From: CBDTYW01 sp965364735
Lineage (GTDB): Bacteria > Actinomycetota > Nitriliruptoria > Nitriliruptorales > Nitriliruptoraceae
Reading direction: 5' to 3'
Assembly (NCBI GenBank): GCA_965364735.1
Contig: CBDTYW010000148.1
Span: 1 to 9,090, forward strand
DNA: 9,090 nt
Below the pieces are notes generated by a model. That model was not told the origin of the DNA. It was given only the letters and a program-made list of their open reading frames with translations, and did no database searches. Every line of letters begins with the position of its first letter. Within the stretch, counting starts at the first letter, position 1. Below are positions 1-6,080 of the stretch, piece by piece. Made by a program: the position numbers and the translations under genes.

Positions 1-439
1 GCTGGGTGCAGGCCTGGACTCCGCGGACCTGCGCAACCTGCGGCTGCACCACATCACCGATACCGGCGACGACGGGATCAACGTCGACGTCATCGACCGC
101 GTCCCCCGCGAGGTCTGGGTGCGTCGCCGGTTCGAGCACGTTGTGCGACGCGGCCTGATCGGCCTGGGGGCCAAGGACCTCGTCGTCGCGACCAGCCAGA
201 CCCGACGGAACCTCTCCGCAGCGGTCTACAGCCTCGCGATCTTCGAAGGTGACGTGCCCTACATCGAGCAAGGACGACTGCGCACCACTTGGATCGCAGA
301 CCTGCTCCTCAGCGGAGTGTCCCTTCCCGTGCTCATGCAGGCCGCCGGACTCACCAGCGCGCGGACCATCACTGACGTCGTCGCGCTTCTGCCGTCCCCG
401 GCATCGGATCGCTTCGAGCTGCGCGGGGGTACGTCATGA
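1..439 (+). CDS. Degenerate tyrosine-recombinase-like protein, 3' part only
   Basis: The frame is open from base 2 to the TGA at 437-439, so 145 residues of the C-terminal part are visible and the start lies outside the window. The segment GAGLDSADLRNLRL resembles the box I region of tyrosine recombinases, but the catalytic Arg of the usual GLR is Asp here. A later segment, RLRTTWIADLLLSGVSLPVL followed by AAGLTSARTIT, resembles the HxLRHT box and the LGH box. It keeps the second-box Arg, but both His positions are replaced, and no C-terminal catalytic Tyr is seen. It is therefore probably not an active recombinase; a DNA-binding or accessory role is inferred. Its stop overlaps the start of the transposase-like gene (ATGA), which suggests translational coupling and a shared role in one element. 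A decayed integrase kept by chance is the main alternative. The family assignment is by motif only. Confidence 0.55.
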   Translation, partial: LGAGLDSADLRNLRLHHITDTGDDGINVDVIDRVPREVWVRRRFEHVVRRGLIGLGAKDLVVATSQTRRNLSAAVYSLAIFEGDVPYIEQGRLRTTWIADLLLSGVSLPVLMQAAGLTSARTITDVVALLPSPASDRFELRGGTS

Positions 440-2136
440 AGCACCTTCGCATCCCAGACGACCACGTCGACCGCGCCGTGCACCTCATCGACACCGCACG
501 CACCGTCGAGCACATCGACAACCTCCTCGCCAACGCGCCGCAGGGCCGCCCACGGAGAGTTCCGATCCGCACGCTGCTGATCGGCTACTACCTCGGCATC
601 GAGTGCGCCGGCTCGTTCAAGTCCACCACGTGCTTCAACGTGCTCCGGACCGGCATCTCCATAGAGAAACAGACCGAGCTCGGAACACGATGGACGACCG
701 CGTCAGGAAAGACGGGCCGGATCAAGAAGAGCCACGTCAACTACTTCGCGAAGCGACTCCACCAACGGGGCTACTACACCGAGATCGAGCGGGCGTCGCG
801 AGACGAGGCGGACCGCGTGTCCGACGCCGAGCTCGCGCGTCGCAGCCTCGCGCTTCAAGCGCTCATCGACGATCTTCTCAGCGCAAGCATCGTCGACGAC
901 GTGGGGACCGGCTGGTACGCCGTGGACGGCACAGGCATCTGGGCCCAAGGACGTTCCTCCCAGAGATTTGGGATCGCGGACGACGCTCGAGCCGAGACGG
1001 AAGATCAGGACGCGGCAACAGAAGGCGAGGTGTCGGACGGACAACCCGAGCCGGACGAGACAGGACCAGCAGCATCTACTGGTCCGACCGGCCGTCGCGT
1101 CCATCGCGAGGTCGAAGCCACTATCGGGCGCAAGACCGCCAAGTCTGGAGGCAAGGAGTTCTACACCGGCTACGTCGTCGATGCGGCCGTCAGGGTTCCC
1201 AGGCCAGGCGAACCCACCATCCCGATCGTCCTCGAAGCGCTCAGCATCTCCCCCGCGAGCACCGACGTCGTCGCGCCGACGTTGATGATGATCGACAGCC
1301 TCAACCGCCGCGGACAGCAAGTGACCGACATCCTCGGCGACCGGCTCTACTCCCACAAGGCCGTGGGCCGCTGGGCCGACGAGCTTCGTCTTCGTGGCAT
1401 CTGGCAGCACCTCGACCTTCGCTCAGACGACCAGAAGCCGAGCGACTTCGACGGCATCCTCATCAACGCTGGCCGCGGCTATTGCCCCAGCCTCCCCGAG
1501 GAGCTCTACGACATTCCCAGCCCCGGCCTTCGCGCCACCCCCGAGGCGCGGCGCAACTTCAACGGGCTCATCGACAAGCGCCAAACCTACGCCTTGACCA
1601 TCCACGAGCGTCCGAACGTTTCTGGCCGCGCGATCCTTCAATGTCCGGCTGTCAGCGGCAAGGTGGGCTGCGCGCTGCGTCCGGAGACGGTCGAGCCGTT
1701 CGAGAGTGCCGGGCTTCCGGTGATCCGACACGCTCAGACGCCAACGTCGCTGCCGCGATGCTGCACAGCCGACAGCGGACGCATCACGGTCAGGTCGGAT
1801 CGCCTGAACAAGCTCTTCCAACCCCACGCGTGGGGAACGAAGGACTGGACGCTGGCCTACAACCGTCGCACCTACGTCGAGGGCTTCTTCGGCAGCATCA
1901 AGAACCCCGATACCGAGAACCTCGACCGCGGGCAGAGCAAGTTCACTGGCTTGGTCCGCAACATCCTCCGCGTCGCGATGTCCAGCGCGGCCTGCAACAT
2001 CCGCCACCAGGCCAAGTTCTACGAAGGAAGCCGAGACCATCCCCTGCTCAACGTTGAAGACGATGACGAAGGATGGTCCTCAGCCGCGACCCGACCGGAT
2101 ACCGAACCCCGGCAGCACGCCAGTGGCCGGGGCTGA
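436..2136 (+). CDS. DDE-type transposase-like protein (IS4/IS1182-like fold)
   Basis: This is an intact 566-aa protein. The ATG is inside the ATGA overlap with the upstream gene, and a G-run at 425-429 can act as ribosome binding site. Three acidic residues sit in transposase-like contexts: Asp164 in WYAVDGTGIW, Asp302 in ILGDRLYS, and Glu482 in YVEGFFGSIKN, followed by Lys489. These fit the RNase H-fold DDE core of IS4/IS1182-like enzymes that cut and rejoin DNA. Residues about 182-220 form an acidic, low-complexity insertion between the first two catalytic blocks. Cys350, Cys403, Cys412, Cys446 and Cys447 lie in the region between D302 and E482, in contexts such as QCPAVSGKVGC and PRCC, and may bind zinc. 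The N-terminus (1-110) is basic and helical and probably binds DNA. No frameshift or premature stop is seen. The exact IS family is not identified, and terminal inverted repeats were not found within the window. Confidence 0.72.
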   Translation: MKHLRIPDDHVDRAVHLIDTARTVEHIDNLLANAPQGRPRRVPIRTLLIGYYLGIECAGSFKSTTCFNVLRTGISIEKQTELGTRWTTASGKTGRIKKSHVNYFAKRLHQRGYYTEIERASRDEADRVSDAELARRSLALQALIDDLLSASIVDDVGTGWYAVDGTGIWAQGRSSQRFGIADDARAETEDQDAATEGEVSDGQPEPDETGPAASTGPTGRRVHREVEATIGRKTAKSGGKEFYTGYVVDAAVRVPRPGEPTIPIVLEALSISPASTDVVAPTLMMIDSLNRRGQQVTDILGDRLYSHKAVGRWADELRLRGIWQHLDLRSDDQKPSDFDGILINAGRGYCPSLPEELYDIPSPGLRATPEARRNFNGLIDKRQTYALTIHERPNVSGRAILQCPAVSGKVGCALRPETVEPFESAGLPVIRHAQTPTSLPRCCTADSGRITVRSDRLNKLFQPHAWGTKDWTLAYNRRTYVEGFFGSIKNPDTENLDRGQSKFTGLVRNILRVAMSSAACNIRHQAKFYEGSRDHPLLNVEDDDEGWSSAATRPDTEPRQHASGRG

Positions 2137-2138
2137 AC

Positions 2139-2783
2139 TCATCCGAGACCGTGCGTACCGCAGTCGCAGTCGAGCCATTCGTCGGGCGCCTCCTGAACGT
2201 CCACTCCGAGTTCTTCGTTGAGCATCCCACGAGTCACGGCTCCGGAGAGGCAGCCACCGCGCTCTGGTGCGTCTGAGTCGACCGATTCAACCAGCGCGTT
2301 CGCGACGACCTCAATCGCGCCAAGGTAGTCGCGGCAGATCGCTTGGCTTGCACGGAACTCCCTCTGCACCAACGTTTCCCACTCTTCCTCGCTCAACCTT
2401 TCCCGATCCCAGAACGCCTCAGCTTTCGGGCGATCCTCCCCCCACGTCGGAAGATCAGTCACCCCAACCGGAATTCCTTCCACGGCCGCGCCGGCCACAG
2501 CCACTCGCACACCAGGCACCACTTCACTGAGTTCTGAGGGATTGCCGACGTCGACCACCGCCCGGCCGCCCCAACCCGTGTCGTCCGACCCGGTGGGTGC
2601 GCAGATGGCCACCGGCCCGACCGCCATGCCCTCGACCGCGCCGACGACGGCATGGGCTGCCTCGTGCATTGCTGCTTTGAGCCGCGAACCCTGGCTCTTC
2701 AGGTTGAACGCGCGAACTTCCGCCTCGACATGATCGGAGTCGAGGGCTTCCAGAGCAGCCTTGATCGGGTCATTCTCGATCAC
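2139..2783 (-). CDS. Stand-alone M41 (FtsH peptidase)-like HEAAH zinc metalloprotein
   Basis: A 214-aa protein read from a GTG at 2783. The segment MHEAAHAVVG (His40, Glu41, His44) is a HExxH zinc-peptidase signature of the M41/FtsH flavour (HEAGHA in FtsH). About 55 residues later AVAGAAVEG matches the FtsH LLGGRAAEE-like helix. Asp117 in WGEDRPKAEAF is well placed for the third zinc ligand, which in FtsH is an Asp in a similar context. There is no AAA+ ATPase domain and no membrane segment, and at 214 aa it is only the peptidase part. A short Cys motif (Cys206, Cys208, His211) is at the C-terminus. No good Shine-Dalgarno precedes the GTG, but the HEAAH begins at residue 40, so an upstream start is required. 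Convergent with the transposase-like gene, 2 bp between stops. The substrate is unknown, and a catalytically inactive relative is possible. Confidence 0.6.
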   Translation of the reverse strand: MIENDPIKAALEALDSDHVEAEVRAFNLKSQGSRLKAAMHEAAHAVVGAVEGMAVGPVAICAPTGSDDTGWGGRAVVDVGNPSELSEVVPGVRVAVAGAAVEGIPVGVTDLPTWGEDRPKAEAFWDRERLSEEEWETLVQREFRASQAICRDYLGAIEVVANALVESVDSDAPERGGCLSGAVTRGMLNEELGVDVQEAPDEWLDCDCGTHGLG

Positions 2784-3186
2784 GATGAGTTCTTACCGCT
2801 ACTCGCCGCACCATCTTGCGCACTGTGCCTCGAAGAGATCGTCACCAGCCAAGGCTCCAAGAAACTCGAGCGACCACCGACACCACCTTGGCTTTGGCCG
2901 TCCCCTGGTCGCCACTGAGCTTGAACATTGTTTGCGTGGATCGCCGAGCCTCCCGCTCGTTCCAAGGTCTGATCAGCAGTCGAACCCTGAGAGCCTCGGC
3001 AGCCTGAGGTGACCGCGCATCCCACGGCCACCCATGTGGCTGACCGCGTCGCCCGCTCCTCTGACCGCCACAAAGCCACAAAGCACTGACCTCGACGAGG
3101 ACATGACGAACTCCATTCCACCGCCCGTCTTGTTGCACCAAGAGCGGCGGTCGAGAACAGGCGAGACCACGAGGACCGGTTGCCGG
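2784..3186. other. Roughly 400-bp segment without a credible gene
   Basis: Several overlapping open frames cross this stretch on both strands, but none has a recognisable motif, a ribosome binding site or a plausible residue composition (they are rich in Arg, Ser and Trp). It should contain the promoter of the minus-strand peptidase gene and the 3' end of the membrane-protein transcript. The only structure seen is a small repeat cluster at 3010-3082 and a hairpin at its right edge, both listed separately. It may be the remains of decayed accessory genes. Confidence 0.5.
3010..3082. repeat. Short direct-repeat cluster with a small hairpin
   Basis: TGACCGC occurs three times in the same orientation, at 3010-3016, 3041-3047 and 3062-3068; the first two copies extend to TGACCGCG. 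Between copies one and two is an inverted repeat GCCAC-CCAT-GTGGC (3027-3040). Right after copy three there is a tandem duplication of GCCACAAA (3067-3082). The copies are spaced 31 and 21 bp apart. They could be protein-binding sites or chance repeats; no function can be assigned. Confidence 0.3.
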
Positions 3187-3188
3187 TC
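3174..3188 (-). terminator. Possible hairpin terminator at the end of the minus-strand membrane protein gene
   Basis: GACCGG (3174-3179) and CCGGTC (3183-3188) form a perfect 6-bp stem with a 3-base loop. It overlaps the stop codon of the minus-strand gene ending at 3187. There is no T-run after it in the direction of transcription, so it would be a U-less, actinobacterial-style hairpin at best. It could also be fortuitous. Confidence 0.28.
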
Positions 3189-3741
3189 ACTCAGGAAGCC
3201 GAGCCAGTTCGTGCATTCGTTCTGTTGCCGCTCTGAGGGTCCCGATCCAATCTGCATACGTCTGGCGGGACGGCTTGTTCGCCTTCGTTTCATCGAAGTT
3301 GAATGTGGACCACTCGATCGAGTTGCGGGCGCCGTCAACAGCGACCCGGATCTCGGCAGCCGGGTGGCGGAGCGCTACGTGCAGAAGGCGGCCCAAGAGG
3401 TCGGCCCAGCTCGCTACTTCGTTGCTGCGCTCGGGGCTGTCTCTAAGAGGGGACTCTTGCTCTTGATGCTCCCAGTCCATCCACTCCCCGTAGAGGAAGG
3501 CAATGGCGGCAGCCAGCTGGGGAAGGTGGGCGTCGCGGGCCTCGGCATACGTCTCGCGTTCAAGTTGCAGACGTCTCGTGATGTCTCCGTGCTCGAGTTG
3601 GGCACGCTGGAGATCCGCCGAATGCTCCAGTTCGCGCGACTTCGCCTTACCGGCGAACCACCCGTTGATCAGCGCGGCCGCGGTTGAAGACGTCACCGTC
3701 GCAAGCACGATGGTGAGCAGCAGATTGTCTTCGATAGTCAC
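3187..3741 (-). CDS. Membrane-anchored coiled-coil protein of unknown function
   Basis: A 184-aa protein is called from the GTG at 3741, preceded on its strand by AGAGGGGGAA as ribosome binding site with tight spacing. The frame stays open far upstream, but that part is antisense to the surface-protein gene, rich in Arg and Asp, and not credible. Residues about 6-26 (LLLTIVLATVTSSTAAALIN) form one transmembrane helix. Residues about 31-70 are charged and heptad-like (SRELEHSADLQRAQLEHGD), which predicts a coiled coil. The rest is helical, with an acidic Trp-rich patch near residue 86-96 and no enzyme motif. It should sit in the membrane with a cytoplasmic helical domain. I do not recognise the family. 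It lies in the lower-GC accessory half and is divergent from the surface-protein gene. Confidence 0.62.
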   Translation of the reverse strand: MTIEDNLLLTIVLATVTSSTAAALINGWFAGKAKSRELEHSADLQRAQLEHGDITRRLQLERETYAEARDAHLPQLAAAIAFLYGEWMDWEHQEQESPLRDSPERSNEVASWADLLGRLLHVALRHPAAEIRVAVDGARNSIEWSTFNFDETKANKPSRQTYADWIGTLRAATERMHELARLPE

Positions 3742-3933
3742 TTCCCCCTCTTGGTCGCCCGATCGTACGACGCCCGCCTGGCCACAACGGTTCATGCAAG
3801 AGTCAGGAGTGGGGACACCAACGGTCGACGCGTGGGAACACCAAATCGCCACGGCTCTGGAAAGCCTCAGATCAGCCCCGAACCCTGGGTTGCGCGCTTT
3901 TTGCCAAGATCCCTCCATACTCCATCGCCCCAG

Positions 3934-3945
3934 ACGCTTGAGCGT
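3934..3945. promoter_or_regulatory. Small palindrome in the divergent intergenic region
   Basis: ACGCT-TG-AGCGT is a perfect 5+5 inverted repeat, 57 bp before the GTG of the surface-protein gene. It lies in the 261-bp gap between that gene and the divergent membrane-protein gene, where promoters for both must be. A weak TTGCGC (3890-3895) followed by TCCATA (3914-3919) could be a promoter just upstream, which would put the palindrome near the transcription start as an operator. The promoter match is poor, so this is a suggestion only. Confidence 0.2.
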
Positions 3946-3988
3946 GACCGACTGCGCCCGACGGGGATCGCAACGCCCGCGATCATCC

Positions 3989-3994
3989 GGAGGG
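3989..3994 (+). promoter_or_regulatory. Ribosome binding site fixing the surface-protein start
   Basis: GGAGGG ends 8 bases before the GTG at 4003. It decides this start over the farther upstream open frame and over the ATG at 4021, which has no comparable site and would shorten the signal peptide. Confidence 0.7.
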
Positions 3995-4002
3995 ACAGCG
4001 TC

Positions 4003-4758
4003 GTGCGTCTCGCCGTCTCCATGCCCATCGGGTTGATCGCTGCCGTGACGCTCGCCGTCACGACGCTCTGGATCGGCCCTGCGTTCGCGGACGCCACGCC
4101 GACGGTCTCGACCGTCGCGCCCATGGGGAGCACGACCGTCCTCGTGATGACCCTGGACCACGACACGTCGGCGGCGGGTGGCGGGTCGATCGACCTCGGC
4201 GGCACGACGGTCACCGTCGCGCCGGGTCATGTCGCGGTCGGCGACGCCTTCGTCGCGATCATCGACGTTCCCAACGACACCGACACGACGACCGAACCGA
4301 TCTCGGTCGACGTCGTGATCGACGGTGGCGCAACCCCGGTCGGCTGCACCGCACCGTGCGAGATCAGCGCGATCGGCGTCGCCGCCGTCCTCGACGCCAT
4401 CCCTCCCGGCGAGCACGGAGAGCTGGTCGTCACCGTGGACACCGACGACGTCGTCGAAGACATCGTGCTGACCGTCACGGTTGGCGAGGTCGGCAGCGAG
4501 TCGCCGCCGCTCCAGATCTCCGCGACTGGTCCGCTCATCAACGACGAGCCCGATGGCTCCGAGGACCCCGATCCTGAAGCCGACCCCACGCCGGCAGCGT
4601 CACCGCCTCCCGATGACGTGGACGACGCGCGCCGGACCGCAGCGCCGGACGCAGAGCTGCCGCTGACGGGCGGAGGCACCACCACCGCGGCCGCGATGGC
4701 GTTCGGGGGCCTGGCGCTGCTGCGCCGCCGCTCCTCGGTCGCGGACTCCACCGCCTGA
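4003..4758 (+). CDS. Secreted, LPLTG-anchored cell-surface protein
   Basis: A 251-aa protein from GTG 4003. Residues 1-29 are a signal peptide: Arg2, a hydrophobic core of LIAAVTLAVTTLW type, and a probable cleavage after AFA (27-29). The mature part is rich in Val, Thr, Asp and Gly, in alternating strand-like segments, and suggests beta-sandwich structure. Cys115 and Cys119 (GCTAPC) may form a disulfide. Residues about 180-217 are an Asp/Pro/Glu-rich linker suited to crossing the cell wall. The C-terminus is a complete sorting signal: LPLTG at 219-223, a hydrophobic helix (AAAMAFGGLALL) and RRR. A sortase would cleave after Thr222 and link the protein to peptidoglycan; no sortase gene is in the window. 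No domain or ligand was recognised. It is upstream of, and in the same direction as, the solute-binding lipoprotein, 116 bp away. Confidence 0.8.
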   Translation: MRLAVSMPIGLIAAVTLAVTTLWIGPAFADATPTVSTVAPMGSTTVLVMTLDHDTSAAGGGSIDLGGTTVTVAPGHVAVGDAFVAIIDVPNDTDTTTEPISVDVVIDGGATPVGCTAPCEISAIGVAAVLDAIPPGEHGELVVTVDTDDVVEDIVLTVTVGEVGSESPPLQISATGPLINDEPDGSEDPDPEADPTPAASPPPDDVDDARRTAAPDAELPLTGGGTTTAAAMAFGGLALLRRRSSVADSTA

Positions 4759-4775
4759 CGAGCATGTCTGTCGGC

Positions 4776-4855
4776 CAGGGCACAGTCCGGGGCGAGGGCG
4801 ACATGGCAGGACGTTGTCTCCCACGCACCGAATAGGGTGCGTCCGTCCTGCCCTG
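4776..4855 (+). promoter_or_regulatory. Nested and competing hairpins in the leader of the solute-binding gene
   Basis: An inner stem ACGCACC/GGTGCGT (4823-4829 with 4836-4842) closes a 6-base loop. An outer stem GGCAGGACG/CGTCCTGCC (4805-4813 with 4844-4852) surrounds it; both are perfect. A third segment, CAGGGCA (4776-4782), is complementary to TGCCCTG (4849-4855), and this pairing excludes the outer stem. The structure ends 19 bases before the GTG of the lipoprotein gene. It may be a U-less terminator of the surface-protein gene or a leader that switches between two folds. It matches no riboswitch class I know. Confidence 0.42.
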
Positions 4856-4874
4856 CACCACCCGAGGTCCCCGC

Positions 4875-6044
4875 GTGTCCGTTCGTCGTCGTCTCCGCCT
4901 GTCCGCGTTCCCGCTGATCGCGGGCGTGGCCCTTGCAGCCTGTGGCACCGACGCGGCAACGCAGGCGCTGGACCCCGGCGACTGGGAGCTCACGCTCCTC
5001 CAGGCCCGAGGACAAACCGTCGACTGGTGGCTCTACGGAGGCGATGACCGCATCAACGCCTACCTCGACGACGCCGTTGGCCCCCGGCTCGCCGAGCTCG
5101 GCGTGACGCTGAACCGCGTCCCGATCGAGAACACCGTCGACGCCGTGAACCGGGTCATCTCCGAGGTCCGCGCCGGCACCGACGACGGCTCCGTCGACAT
5201 GATCTGGATCAACGGGGCCAACTTCGCGCTCGGCGTCGAGAACGACCTCTGGCTCGAGGGCTGGGCGTCGGAGCTGCCGAACGCGTCGCTGCTCGCTCCC
5301 GACGACCCGACGATCACCAGCGACTTCGGCGTTCCCGTCGAGGGACGCGAGTCACCGTGGAGCCGGGCTGCGTTCCTGTTCGCCCACGACACGGCCCGGA
5401 CGGAGACCCCGCCGACCGACTTCGCCGAGATCCTCGCCTACGCGACGGCGAACCCCGGCCGCTTCACCTACCCAGCACCTCCGGACTTCACCGGCTCCGC
5501 CTTCGTCCGGCAGGCCGTCCAGGCCCTCGGCGAGGACGAGGCGTTCGCCTTCCTCACCGAGATCAAGCCCCTCATGTGGCGGGGCGGGGATGCCTTCCCC
5601 GAGAGCGAGGCCGAGCTCAACGAGCTGTTCGGCAACGGGCAGGTCGACCTGGCCATGTCCTACGCACCGGGCTTCGTCGCCGCTGCCGTCTCCACCGGCC
5701 AGTTCCCCGAGACCAGCACACCGTTCGTGCTGGAGAGCGGGACGCTGTCAAACGTGAGCTTCGTCACGATCCCCGCGAACGCCGGTGACGCCGCCGCCGC
5801 CCTCGTGCTCGCCAACGTCCTGCTCGAGCCGAACCTGCAGTCGATCAAGGCGGCTCCATTGGTCCTCGGCGTCCCGACCGTCCTCGACCTCGGTCGCCTC
5901 ACCGCCACCGACCGCAACCTCTTCGCCGACACCGACGACTCGCCGTACGTCCTCGCGGACTTCGGCAGGCCGCTCCCCGAGCTCGATGCCAGCGAGGTCG
6001 AGCGACTCGACGCGCGATGGCTCGAGGAGATCCTCGCGGGCTGA
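4875..6044 (+). CDS. ynjB: YnjB-type ABC transporter substrate-binding lipoprotein
   Basis: A 389-aa protein, close to the length of E. coli YnjB. It starts at GTG 4875, with GAGG at 4864-4867, 7 bases upstream. The N-terminus is a lipoprotein signal: an Arg-rich start, a hydrophobic stretch and LAAC, so Cys23 would be lipidated and the protein tethered outside the membrane. Motifs recalled from the YnjB family are WLYGGDDRIN (52-61), SVDMIWINGANF (106-117), SPWSRAAF (140-147) and FTYPAPPDFTGSAF (177-190). These belong to the extracellular solute-binding fold used by thiamine, iron and polyamine-like importers. The ligand of YnjB is not established, so none is given here. The ATPase gene follows after 36 bp, in the place where the permease gene is normally found. 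The family call is good; the orthologue name is by similarity. Confidence 0.78.
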   Translation: MSVRRRLRLSAFPLIAGVALAACGTDAATQALDPGDWELTLLQARGQTVDWWLYGGDDRINAYLDDAVGPRLAELGVTLNRVPIENTVDAVNRVISEVRAGTDDGSVDMIWINGANFALGVENDLWLEGWASELPNASLLAPDDPTITSDFGVPVEGRESPWSRAAFLFAHDTARTETPPTDFAEILAYATANPGRFTYPAPPDFTGSAFVRQAVQALGEDEAFAFLTEIKPLMWRGGDAFPESEAELNELFGNGQVDLAMSYAPGFVAAAVSTGQFPETSTPFVLESGTLSNVSFVTIPANAGDAAAALVLANVLLEPNLQSIKAAPLVLGVPTVLDLGRLTATDRNLFADTDDSPYVLADFGRPLPELDASEVERLDARWLEEILAG

Positions 6045-6080
6045 CACGGCACGCTGGGACACGACAACACAGGGACGGCG

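Larger units (their letters stand above)
1..2136 (+). mobile_element. Right part of a putative two-gene mobile element
   Basis: The recombinase-like fragment and the transposase-like gene are on the same strand and overlap by 4 bp, so they form one transcription and translation unit. The left end is outside the window. The right end is not defined: the stop of the transposase is 2 bp from the stop of the converging peptidase gene, which leaves almost no room for a terminal repeat there. The right terminus could lie within or beyond the minus-strand genes, making these cargo. Boundaries given are only those of the genes. Confidence 0.45.

Noticed and set aside
249..2057. 602-codon plus-strand frame overlapping the transposase
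   Set aside because: It is an Arg/Pro/Ser-rich off-frame shadow of the transposase gene. The 436 frame has the catalytic blocks and the coupled start.
2980..3003. tRNA-like TTCGA segment on the minus strand
   Set aside because: The minus strand reads CAGGGTTCGACTGCTGA, but the T-stem does not pair and no acceptor or anticodon arm can be drawn around it.
2780..3190. Possible 136-codon minus-strand gene in the gap
   Set aside because: It shows no motif, a Ser/Arg/Trp-rich composition and no ribosome binding site, and it competes with other equally poor frames.
3751..4002. Longer N-terminus for the LPLTG protein
   Set aside because: It would bury the signal peptide about 84 residues inside the protein. 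GGAGGG before GTG 4003 supports the shorter form.
3742..4416. N-terminal extension of the minus-strand membrane protein to 409 aa
   Set aside because: The extra part is antisense to the surface-protein gene and low-complexity Arg/Asp-rich. The GTG at 3741 has a ribosome binding site and begins just before the membrane helix.
4759..4874. TPP or other known riboswitch before the solute-binding gene
   Set aside because: The leader has paired stems, but no TPP-type CTGAGA or cobalamin-box sequence was found.
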